A DNA stretch of 5,100 bases. Source: an uncultured Acidobacteriota bacterium (GTDB lineage: Bacteria > Acidobacteriota > Blastocatellia > RBC074). The stretch lies in contig CALBSU010000142.1 of assembly GCA_937967285.1 (NCBI GenBank), positions 1 to 5,100 of the forward strand. Reading direction: 5' to 3'. The notes under the pieces were generated by a model. The model was not told the DNA's origin. It did not search any database and saw nothing but the letters and a program-made list of their open reading frames with translations. Position numbers and translations under genes: made by a program. Positions 1 through 5,100 of this stretch are shown here, piece after piece (position 1 is the stretch's first letter; every line of letters begins with the position of its first letter).

Positions 1-157
1 GCAGTTACGAATTTTCTTGCATTCGGGCATTAAGTTGTGATTAAACTATCGGGCAGGATTAATCGCTTTGAATCCTGTCATTTGCCCCCCAGCATCCCGC
101 CGCGACCCCGCACAGGCTCGTTGCCGAAGGCCTATTGATTAATGCATTGACACCGTT
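1..157. other. Non-coding leader upstream of the operon
   Basis: I find no supportable gene here. The first 70 bases are clearly AT-richer than the rest of the window; a C-rich stretch follows (six Cs at 85-90), then a second AT-rich patch at 131-150. The hexamer GATTAA occurs three times (39-44, 57-62, 137-142), and the middle copy lies in the 8-base palindrome GATTAATC at 57-64. In the frame of the first gene, TAA at 140-142 blocks upstream extension. No strong hairpin followed by a T-run is visible, so the end of an upstream gene cannot be placed. The region probably carries the operon promoter and 5' untranslated leader. Confidence 0.6.
35..63 (+). promoter_or_regulatory. Weak sigma70-like promoter candidate
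   Basis: TTGTGA at 35-40 matches four of six bases of the TTGACA consensus. After a 17-base spacer, ATTAAT at 58-63 matches four of six bases of TATAAT. This is the best-spaced pair in the AT-rich part of the leader and would start transcription near base 70, leaving an untranslated leader of about 90 bases. A rival is TTGCAT (17-22) with TAAACT (42-47), which has a longer 19-base spacer. Two four-of-six matches are common by chance in AT-rich DNA, and the organism's promoter consensus is unknown. Confidence 0.2.
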
Positions 158-1321
158 ATGGAAGAATTTCTGCCGTTCGCGCTTCCCGACATCGGAGAGG
201 AAGAGATCTCCGAGGTGATCGATTCGATGCGATCGGGCTGGCTCACGACAGGGCCGAAGACAAAAAGATTCGAGGGAGACTTTTCGGAGTTCATCGGAGG
301 GGGCGTCGAGTCGATCGCCGTCAACTCCGCGACGGCCGGGCTGCATCTGGCGCTCGAGGCGCTGGGCATCGGGCCGGGCGACGAAGTGATCACGACTCCG
401 TACACCTTCACGGCGACGGCCGGCGTGATCGAGCACCTCGGCGCGCGACCTGTTCTGGTCGATATAGATCCGCGGACATTCAATATAGATATTAATAAGA
501 TAGAGGGAGCGATCACTCCGCGGACGCGGGCGATTCTGCCGGTCCACTTCGCCGGACTTGCCTGCGACATGGATCCGATCATCGAGCTGGCGCGGCAGTG
601 GGGGCTGAAGGTCGTAGAGGACGCGGCGCACGCCCTGCCGACTGTCTACCGCGACCGGCTGATCGGCTCGCTCGATAGCGATGCGACCGTCTTCAGCTTC
701 TACGCGACCAAGACGATCACCACCGGCGAAGGCGGAATGATCGTGACGCGCGACGCACGGCTGGCCGAACGGTGCCGGGTCATGAGGCTTCACGGGATCA
801 GCCGCGACGCGTTCGACAGGTATCGATCGAGCAAACCGGCCTGGCATTATGAAGTCATAGCACCCGGATTCAAATACAATCTGACCGACATCGCCTCGGC
901 GATCGGCATTCAGCAACTGAAGAAGGCACGGGCATTCAGGGAGCGCCGGGCGGCGATGGCGGCGCGGTACGACGCAGAGCTGAGCGAGGTGACGCTCCCG
1001 CCGCATGCGCCCGAAGGCGGGATGCACGCCTGGCATCTCTACGTTGTCAGGCTGTCGGTTCCGCGCGACGAGTTCATCAGCCGGATGGCGGAGCGAGGCA
1101 TCGGGTGCAGCGTCCATTTCATCCCGCTCCACCTTCATCCATACTGGAGCGGGGAGCTCGGCCTGAGCCCCGGGGATCTGCCTGAGGCTCTCAAGGTTTT
1201 TCAGAGCGCGGTCAGTCTGCCGCTCTACACGAAGATGACCGATGCCGATCAGACGCGCGTCATCGAAACGGTGAGGGAGGTCGTCGGCTCATTCGCCTCG
1301 ACCGCCCGCCCGGCTTTCTGA
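158..1321 (+). CDS. DegT/DnrJ/EryC1/StrS family nucleotide-sugar aminotransferase
   Basis: This 387-residue protein is a fold-type I, PLP-dependent aminotransferase, normal in length for the family. It is expected to transfer an amino group, usually from glutamate, to the 4-keto carbon of a UDP-linked 6-deoxy sugar in the cytoplasm. Visible family marks: [14 protein letters not shown] near residues 26-39, the cofactor-phosphate region [11 protein letters not shown] (56-66), TFTAT (83-87) with the aromatic that stacks on PLP, EDAAHA (154-159) with Asp155 for the pyridine nitrogen, and [15 protein letters not shown] (179-193) with Lys185 as the Schiff-base lysine. [11 protein letters not shown] (320-330) is typical of the ArnB/PseC/PglE branch. 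The ATG at 158 is the only plausible start: TAA at 140-142 lies in frame and the N-terminus aligns from residue 2. No Shine-Dalgarno sequence is evident. Residues 103-115 use three rare ATA codons. Co-location with a PglF-like dehydratase favours a PglE-like, UDP-4-amino-4,6-dideoxy-GlcNAc-forming role, but substrate and stereochemistry are inferred. Confidence 0.93.
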   Translation: MEEFLPFALPDIGEEEISEVIDSMRSGWLTTGPKTKRFEGDFSEFIGGGVESIAVNSATAGLHLALEALGIGPGDEVITTPYTFTATAGVIEHLGARPVLVDIDPRTFNIDINKIEGAITPRTRAILPVHFAGLACDMDPIIELARQWGLKVVEDAAHALPTVYRDRLIGSLDSDATVFSFYATKTITTGEGGMIVTRDARLAERCRVMRLHGISRDAFDRYRSSKPAWHYEVIAPGFKYNLTDIASAIGIQQLKKARAFRERRAAMAARYDAELSEVTLPPHAPEGGMHAWHLYVVRLSVPRDEFISRMAERGIGCSVHFIPLHLHPYWSGELGLSPGDLPEALKVFQSAVSLPLYTKMTDADQTRVIETVREVVGSFASTARPAF

Positions 1322-1345
1322 TCAGGCGACGGACCGGCAAATGCG

Positions 1346-1957
1346 ATGAGATCATACACCGGACAGCGAATTTTCGATCTGATCGTCTCAGGGGCGCTGC
1401 TCGCAGCCCTCTCGCCGGTGCTGCTGGCCGCGATGATCTGGATCAGGCTCGATTCGCCGGGACCGGTCTTCTTTCTGCAGGACCGGATCGGACGCGAGGG
1501 CCGGCGGTTCAGGATCTTCAAGTTTCGGACCATGGTGACGGACGCCGAAAAAGCGGGAACGCAGATCACGATCGGCGACGATCCGCGCATCACAAGAAGC
1601 GGCAGATGGCTCCGTCGTCTGCGCATCGACGAATTGCCCCAATTGCTCAACGTGATCAGAGGCGAAATGAGCATCGTCGGACCGCGGCCCGAGGTGCCGC
1701 GATACGTCGAGCTGTATACTCCCGATCAGCGTCGAATCCTGGCCTTCCGGCCGGGATTGACCAGTCCGGCGACGATCGAATTCAGGAACGAGAGTTCCCT
1801 TCTCTCGAGGCAGACCGACCCCGAACGTTACTATCGTGAACATCTGATCCCGGCCAAGATCGCGACCGATCTTAACTATTCGCTCAAGGCCGGGCTGGTC
1901 TCCGACATATTCATCCTGCTGACTACGGTGCGGAAACTGCTTCATGTCGGACAGTAA
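1346..1957 (+). CDS. PglC-like monotopic phosphoglycosyl transferase (bacterial sugar transferase family)
   Basis: The 203-residue protein is the size of the minimal monotopic phosphoglycosyl transferases such as Campylobacter PglC, without the extra N-terminal membrane helices of WcaJ/WbaP types. It should transfer a sugar-1-phosphate from a UDP-sugar to undecaprenyl phosphate on the inner face of the cytoplasmic membrane, the first membrane step of glycan assembly. A hydrophobic segment (about 9-34) carries Ser23-Pro24, the helix-breaking pair that makes a re-entrant membrane helix in PglC. SPGPVFF (37-43), the basic KFRTM (59-63), the catalytic Asp95-Glu96 dyad in [13 protein letters not shown] (112-116) and [11 protein letters not shown] (134-144) follow in family order. 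The start is fixed: TGA at 1319-1321 is in frame and no start codon lies between it and 1346. Ribosome-site match is poor (GGACCGG at 1331-1337). The gene begins 24 bases after the aminotransferase. The sugar is likely the dehydratase/aminotransferase product, by context only. Confidence 0.93.
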   Translation: MRSYTGQRIFDLIVSGALLAALSPVLLAAMIWIRLDSPGPVFFLQDRIGREGRRFRIFKFRTMVTDAEKAGTQITIGDDPRITRSGRWLRRLRIDELPQLLNVIRGEMSIVGPRPEVPRYVELYTPDQRRILAFRPGLTSPATIEFRNESSLLSRQTDPERYYREHLIPAKIATDLNYSLKAGLVSDIFILLTTVRKLLHVGQ

Positions 1958-1958
1958 T

Positions 1959-1964
1959 AAGGAA
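1959..1964 (+). promoter_or_regulatory. Ribosome binding site of the 4,6-dehydratase gene
   Basis: AAGGAA lies five bases before the ATG at 1970 and right after the tandem TAA TAA stops (1955-1960) of the preceding gene. It is the only convincing Shine-Dalgarno sequence among the four starts in the window, and it supports ATG 1970 as the start. Confidence 0.7.
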
Positions 1965-1969
1965 TTTTC

Positions 1970-3970
1970 ATGAGTCTGAGCAAAAACTATATCCCTCAAG
2001 CAGCGTCATCGCTGGCGGATACCGGCCGCAGGCCGGGAATCTACCAGTGGTTCGCTTCTCATTTGCCCGGGCTTGTCCTGCGTCCGTGGGTCAAGAACTA
2101 CATGCTCAGTCGTCGCGTCCAGATGGCCATCGACGCGGTCATCGCGGCGGCATCCTTCATTTTCGCGCATATTCTGCGGTTCGACGGCTGGCCGCCGGGC
2201 GTCGAAAACGACCGCATCTTCCTGCTGCTGCCGTATCTGATTCTGGCCCGGCTGGGCGTTAATTTTCTGATGGGGCTGTACCGGCGGGTATGGCGATACG
2301 TCAGCATCCCGGACGGGGTGCATCTGGCGGTTTCGGTCGGGATCAGTTCGCTGGTGCTGCTGATGATGAGGCTGTCACTGACGGGCGTCTATCCGCTGCT
2401 GACCGTGCCGATCAGCATCATCATCATCGACTTTCTGCTGACGACATCGCTCATGCTCTGCGCGCGGCTCTTCTGGCGGATCACCTGCGAGAACGCGGCG
2501 CGGGCAAGGACGCAGCACATCGGCGTCAATTCGCGAACGCTGCTGGTCGGCGCGGGTGATGCCGGAATCATGGCGGTCCGCGAGATCCTGCGGCGGCGCG
2601 ACCTCGGGCTCGAGGTCCACGGTTTTCTGGACGACGATCCGAGCAAGCACAACACGCTGATTCAGGGCGTGCCCGTGCTCGGGCGTCCGTCGGACCTGCC
2701 GCTGATCGTCGCGTCGCATCAGATCGACCAGGTTGTGATCACGATCGCCAACGCCCGCAGAAAGACCATCCGGAGGATCGTCGATCTGTGCGAGGAGGCG
2801 CGCGTCCCGGTCAAGATCATCCCGACACTCTACGAAATACTCGGCAATCACGTGACGGTCAGCAACGTCCGCCCGGTCGAGATCGAGGACCTGCTCGGGC
2901 GCGATTCGATCGACGTCGAGGCCTGGCTCGAAGCCAGTCAGTCGTCCTACGTCGGCAAGCGGGTGCTGGTGACGGGGGCGGGCGGATCGATCGGGCGCGA
3001 GCTCTGCCGCCAGCTGGCGACGCTCGACCCGGCATCGATCATCCTGCTCGACAAGGATGAGAACTCGATCTTCGAAGCCGAACGCGATTTGAAGGCCGTC
3101 TTCGGAACGAACGGGATCGAGATCCACCCGGTGATCTGCGACCTCCGTTCATCGGCGCGGCTCTACCAGGTCTTCAAGCGCCATCGTCCGCAGGTGGTCT
3201 TTCACGCCGCCGCTCACAAGCACGTTCCGCTGCTCGAATACAATGCGGCCGAGGCCGTCCTCAACAACATCGTCGGTTCGACGCGACTGCTCGAAGCGGC
3301 CTCGATCTTCAACGTCGAGCGCTGCGTCATGGTATCGACCGACAAGGCAGTCAATCCTACCTCGATTATGGGCGCGACCAAGCGCGTGGCCGAACTGCTC
3401 TTCCAGGCCCAGGCCGTCCGCCCGGGAGGCCACTACTCGTGCGTCAGGTTCGGGAACGTGCTCGGCAGCCGCGGCAGCGTCGTCCCGATCTTTCGCGAAC
3501 AGATCCGCAACGGCGGCACGATCACCATCACCGATCCGGATGTCGAGCGGTACTTCATGACCATCCCCGAAGCGGCGCAACTGATCATTCAGGCGGGCGC
3601 CCTCGGACAGCGCGGAGAGATCTTCCTGCTCGATATGGGCGATTCGGTCAAGGTCGTCGATCTGGCAAGGGATATGATCCGCCTCTCGGGGCTTACGCTC
3701 GGAGAGGATGTCGATATACAATTCACGGGTCTCCGCCCGGGCGAGAAGCTGAAGGAAGAACTGCTCATCGCTGAAGAGGGCGCGCAGACCACACGCTACG
3801 AGAAGATCTTCGTGGCGCCCCCGTTGAAGTACGATTTCGACAGGCTCGAGGATTTCGTGGCGCGCCTGGCAGCCGCATCCGAAGACGGCGATGATGACGC
3901 GATCCACGACATCTTCCTGAATATGGGCATCGGTTTCCAGCCGACCCACATCCGCTCTGAAATGGATTGA
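1970..3970 (+). CDS. Membrane-anchored UDP-HexNAc 4,6-dehydratase (PglF/WbpM/CapD type)
   Basis: This 666-residue protein has the full architecture of long PglF/WbpM dehydratases. Four membrane helices (about 50-68, 83-103, 117-136, 142-166) are followed by a CoA-binding-like Rossmann domain starting at LLVGAGDAG (191-199) and running to about 300, then an extended short-chain dehydrogenase domain with the NAD-binding VTGAGGSIG (334-342), [12 protein letters not shown] (412-423), STDKAVNP (456-463) and MGATKR (467-472). Met467 sits where classical SDR enzymes have the catalytic Tyr, as is usual for this family, with Lys471 kept; Asp458 and Lys459 lie in the family's catalytic segment. [12 protein letters not shown] (493-504) and [14 protein letters not shown] (586-599) are further signatures. 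The expected reaction is UDP-GlcNAc to UDP-2-acetamido-2,6-dideoxy-4-keto-hexose on the cytoplasmic side of the inner membrane, supplying the keto sugar for the aminotransferase encoded two genes upstream. The 47-residue tail before the first helix is polar to mixed and unremarkable. The exact substrate is inferred from family membership. Confidence 0.95.
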   Translation: MSLSKNYIPQAASSLADTGRRPGIYQWFASHLPGLVLRPWVKNYMLSRRVQMAIDAVIAAASFIFAHILRFDGWPPGVENDRIFLLLPYLILARLGVNFLMGLYRRVWRYVSIPDGVHLAVSVGISSLVLLMMRLSLTGVYPLLTVPISIIIIDFLLTTSLMLCARLFWRITCENAARARTQHIGVNSRTLLVGAGDAGIMAVREILRRRDLGLEVHGFLDDDPSKHNTLIQGVPVLGRPSDLPLIVASHQIDQVVITIANARRKTIRRIVDLCEEARVPVKIIPTLYEILGNHVTVSNVRPVEIEDLLGRDSIDVEAWLEASQSSYVGKRVLVTGAGGSIGRELCRQLATLDPASIILLDKDENSIFEAERDLKAVFGTNGIEIHPVICDLRSSARLYQVFKRHRPQVVFHAAAHKHVPLLEYNAAEAVLNNIVGSTRLLEAASIFNVERCVMVSTDKAVNPTSIMGATKRVAELLFQAQAVRPGGHYSCVRFGNVLGSRGSVVPIFREQIRNGGTITITDPDVERYFMTIPEAAQLIIQAGALGQRGEIFLLDMGDSVKVVDLARDMIRLSGLTLGEDVDIQFTGLRPGEKLKEELLIAEEGAQTTRYEKIFVAPPLKYDFDRLEDFVARLAAASEDGDDDAIHDIFLNMGIGFQPTHIRSEMD

Positions 3971-3976
3971 CGCGAT

Positions 3977-5100
3977 ATGCGCCGGACTTTCCCGATAATT
4001 CTGATCACAACCATTGTGGCACTGACGCCCTTCACCGCCCCGGCGACAGCGCAGACCAAACGGACTGTCGTGCCGGACATCCCGGCGCGAAGATCGATCA
4101 CGATCTCCAATCCCAGTTTCGCCGAAGAGACTGCGCAGGTCAGGAATTCCGAGAAACGCCGCAACATCGGCAATTTCTTCACGAAGCTCTCCGAAGGACG
4201 GGAGGCGACGATCTGCTACATCGGCGGATCGCTGACCGCCGCGGAATCCGGCCGAAACTCATATCGCCCGCAGGTCTCATCCTGGCTGAGGAAGAACTAT
4301 CCGAAGAACCAGATCGGCGAGATCAACGCCGGCGTCGCCGGCACGGGATCGCTCTACGGCGCGATGCGCGCCAGGCGCGACTGCATCGCGTTCAAGCCCG
4401 ACCTCGTCTTCATTGAATTCGCGTCCGAGGACTCCGGCGAGGATGAGTCCGCTGTTAAAAAAGCGATCGAGGGACTGATCCGGCAACTGCTCATCGTCCC
4501 TCAACCGCCCGAGATCATCCTGCTCTTCGGCGGAGAGCGCAATCCGGCAGTCATCGAATGGCACGAGACCATCGCCGCGCACTATGCCGTCCCGACGATC
4601 AATCTCGAAGCATCGCCATCGACCGGCACCCCGCCCGCGGATGCTCGGGATAACGCCGACCGAAACGCGAATCAACGCGCCGAAGCGATCATCCGATTCC
4701 TGATCGCGCAGGCGAAGATGGAAGCCTCGCCGATCGAAAAATCTCTCCCGCTGCCGCTTGTCTCGGATGAGATGAACTACGGCGAATTCAAAGCGATCGC
4801 CGAGATCTGGCACGAGTCCGGCTGGCGAACCCTGCCTGCCGCAGACCGCAGGCTGCCCGCCAAACTGCTCTACGGCGGCAAGGCCGGCTCCCAGATCGAA
4901 TACTACTTCGAGGGAACGGTGCTCGGCCTCTCGTTTCTCAGCGGCCCGGACGGCGGGATGATCGAACTGCTCATCGACGGAAAGCCGGCGCCGGCGCCGC
5001 TCAGAAAGATCGACCTCTATGGTCCGCGCCGCAGATTCGGCACCGTCATCCTCGCCGGCGGACTCGGCCCGGGAGAACACAAACTCACCATCCGCATCGC
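3977..5100 (+). CDS. Exported SGNH/GDSL-hydrolase-like protein with lost catalytic residues (3' end outside window)
   Basis: The reading frame is open for 374 codons and runs off the window. Residues 1-25 form a signal peptide (Arg2-Arg3, hydrophobic core 5-20, ATA before Gln26), so the protein should be exported. An SGNH-type domain spans about 76-242: IGGSLT (82-87) with putative nucleophile Ser85, NAGVAGTGS (117-125) as the block II Gly region, and PDLVFIEFASED (141-152) at block III. In this subfamily as I know it, block III usually reads EFAVND, so the oxyanion-hole Asn is Glu151 here. The last block, normally D-x-x-H-P-N, reads DNADRNANQ (225-233), placing Asp228 where His is expected. 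A second, beta-rich domain starts near 282 (IEYYFEGTVLGLSFL 307-321, LLIDGKPAP 331-339, GPGEHKLTI 364-372) and resembles the jelly-roll modules paired with carbohydrate esterases. The gene starts six bases after the dehydratase stop, without a visible Shine-Dalgarno sequence. A role in modifying or binding the operon's glycan is inference; it may be non-catalytic. Confidence 0.8.
   Translation, partial: MRRTFPIILITTIVALTPFTAPATAQTKRTVVPDIPARRSITISNPSFAEETAQVRNSEKRRNIGNFFTKLSEGREATICYIGGSLTAAESGRNSYRPQVSSWLRKNYPKNQIGEINAGVAGTGSLYGAMRARRDCIAFKPDLVFIEFASEDSGEDESAVKKAIEGLIRQLLIVPQPPEIILLFGGERNPAVIEWHETIAAHYAVPTINLEASPSTGTPPADARDNADRNANQRAEAIIRFLIAQAKMEASPIEKSLPLPLVSDEMNYGEFKAIAEIWHESGWRTLPAADRRLPAKLLYGGKAGSQIEYYFEGTVLGLSFLSGPDGGMIELLIDGKPAPAPLRKIDLYGPRRRFGTVILAGGLGPGEHKLTIRI

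Larger units (their letters stand above)
158..5100 (+). other. Probable operon for amino-deoxysugar synthesis and glycan initiation
   Basis: Four genes lie on one strand with gaps of only 24, 12 and 6 bases and no hairpin-plus-T-run between them, so co-transcription is likely. Order is aminotransferase, phosphoglycosyl transferase, dehydratase, exported SGNH-like protein. The first three form a biochemical chain (4,6-dehydration, C4 amination, transfer to undecaprenyl phosphate) as in bacillosamine-type pathways. All gaps are multiples of three, so all four genes share one reading frame. Neither the end of the operon nor glycosyltransferases, flippase, polymerase or an N-acetyltransferase are in view. 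Confidence 0.8.

Noticed and set aside
59..1138. Long open frame of 359 codons on the - strand over the aminotransferase gene
   Set aside because: Its translation is rich in Arg, Asp and Pro with no recognisable motif. It mirrors the GC-rich codon structure of the true gene, which has all family motifs on the + strand.
1319..1345. TGA read as a sense codon (alternative genetic code or selenocysteine)
   Set aside because: The proteins on both sides are complete family members that end and begin where expected, there is no selenocysteine-insertion hairpin I can recognise, and known TGA-recoding bacteria are mostly AT-rich.
2416..2427. ATC trinucleotide run
   Set aside because: It encodes consecutive Ile residues in the fourth membrane helix of the dehydratase and is explained by codon preference.
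2375..3949. Two long - strand open frames (250 and 266 codons) over the dehydratase gene
   Set aside because: Both are antisense shadows of a gene with clear Rossmann and SDR motifs; their products show no domain, membrane segment or signal peptide.
1322..3976. Terminators, tRNAs, CRISPR repeats or insertion-sequence ends between genes
   Set aside because: The gaps are only 24, 12 and 6 bases and hold no hairpin with a T-run; no spaced direct repeats or terminal inverted repeats were seen.
3967..4416. 149-codon + strand open frame overlapping the start of the SGNH-like gene
   Set aside because: It is in a different frame from the signal-peptide-bearing protein, is highly charged and shows no motif.
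4793..4800. Octamer GCGATCGC, the cyanobacterial HIP1 sequence
   Set aside because: I see only one copy in the window, which is too few for HIP1; the broader GATC excess is reported separately.
4277..5080. 267-codon open frame on the - strand at the right end
   Set aside because: The + strand frame from 3977 has a signal peptide, SGNH blocks and a beta-rich domain and stays open to the edge; the antisense product is low-complexity and Arg/Asp/Glu-rich.

Overview
The window holds one strand-uniform, tightly packed operon on the + strand: three complete genes for making and membrane-loading an amino-deoxy sugar, then the start of an exported SGNH-hydrolase-like protein cut by the right edge. 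GC content is about 60% by eye, isoleucine is mostly ATC, and GATC is strikingly common. Nothing identifies the species. The operon style, the PglF/WbpM-type dehydratase and the SGNH plus beta-sandwich protein fit a GC-rich, free-living bacterium with a surface polysaccharide or glycoprotein. I would not go below 'bacterium'; a Planctomycetes-like or candidate-phylum origin is only a guess.

Layout: 1-157 is an AT-richer leader with no gene and a weak promoter candidate. 158-1321 is a DegT/DnrJ/EryC1/StrS PLP-dependent sugar aminotransferase. 1346-1957 is a minimal PglC-like monotopic phosphoglycosyl transferase. 1970-3970 is a membrane-anchored PglF/WbpM/CapD-type UDP-HexNAc 4,6-dehydratase. 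3977-5100 (open at the 3' end) is a secreted SGNH-like protein with a C-terminal beta-rich domain. Gaps between genes are 24, 12 and 6 bases, and I see no terminator inside the operon.

Inferred pathway: the dehydratase converts UDP-GlcNAc to the 4-keto-6-deoxy sugar, the aminotransferase puts an amino group on C4, and the phosphoglycosyl transferase moves the sugar-1-phosphate to undecaprenyl phosphate to begin a glycan. This is the PglF-PglE-PglC logic of bacillosamine-type sugars. No PglD-like N-acetyltransferase is in the window, so the final sugar (free 4-amino or 4-acetamido) is undecided.

The least ordinary points are: the last gene's SGNH domain keeps its nucleophile-type Ser but appears to have lost the catalytic His and the block III Asn, suggesting a pseudoenzyme or rewired enzyme; the three starts without a clear Shine-Dalgarno sequence are each preceded or overlapped by ATG-NNN-TGA; and GATC occurs about four times more often than base composition predicts.
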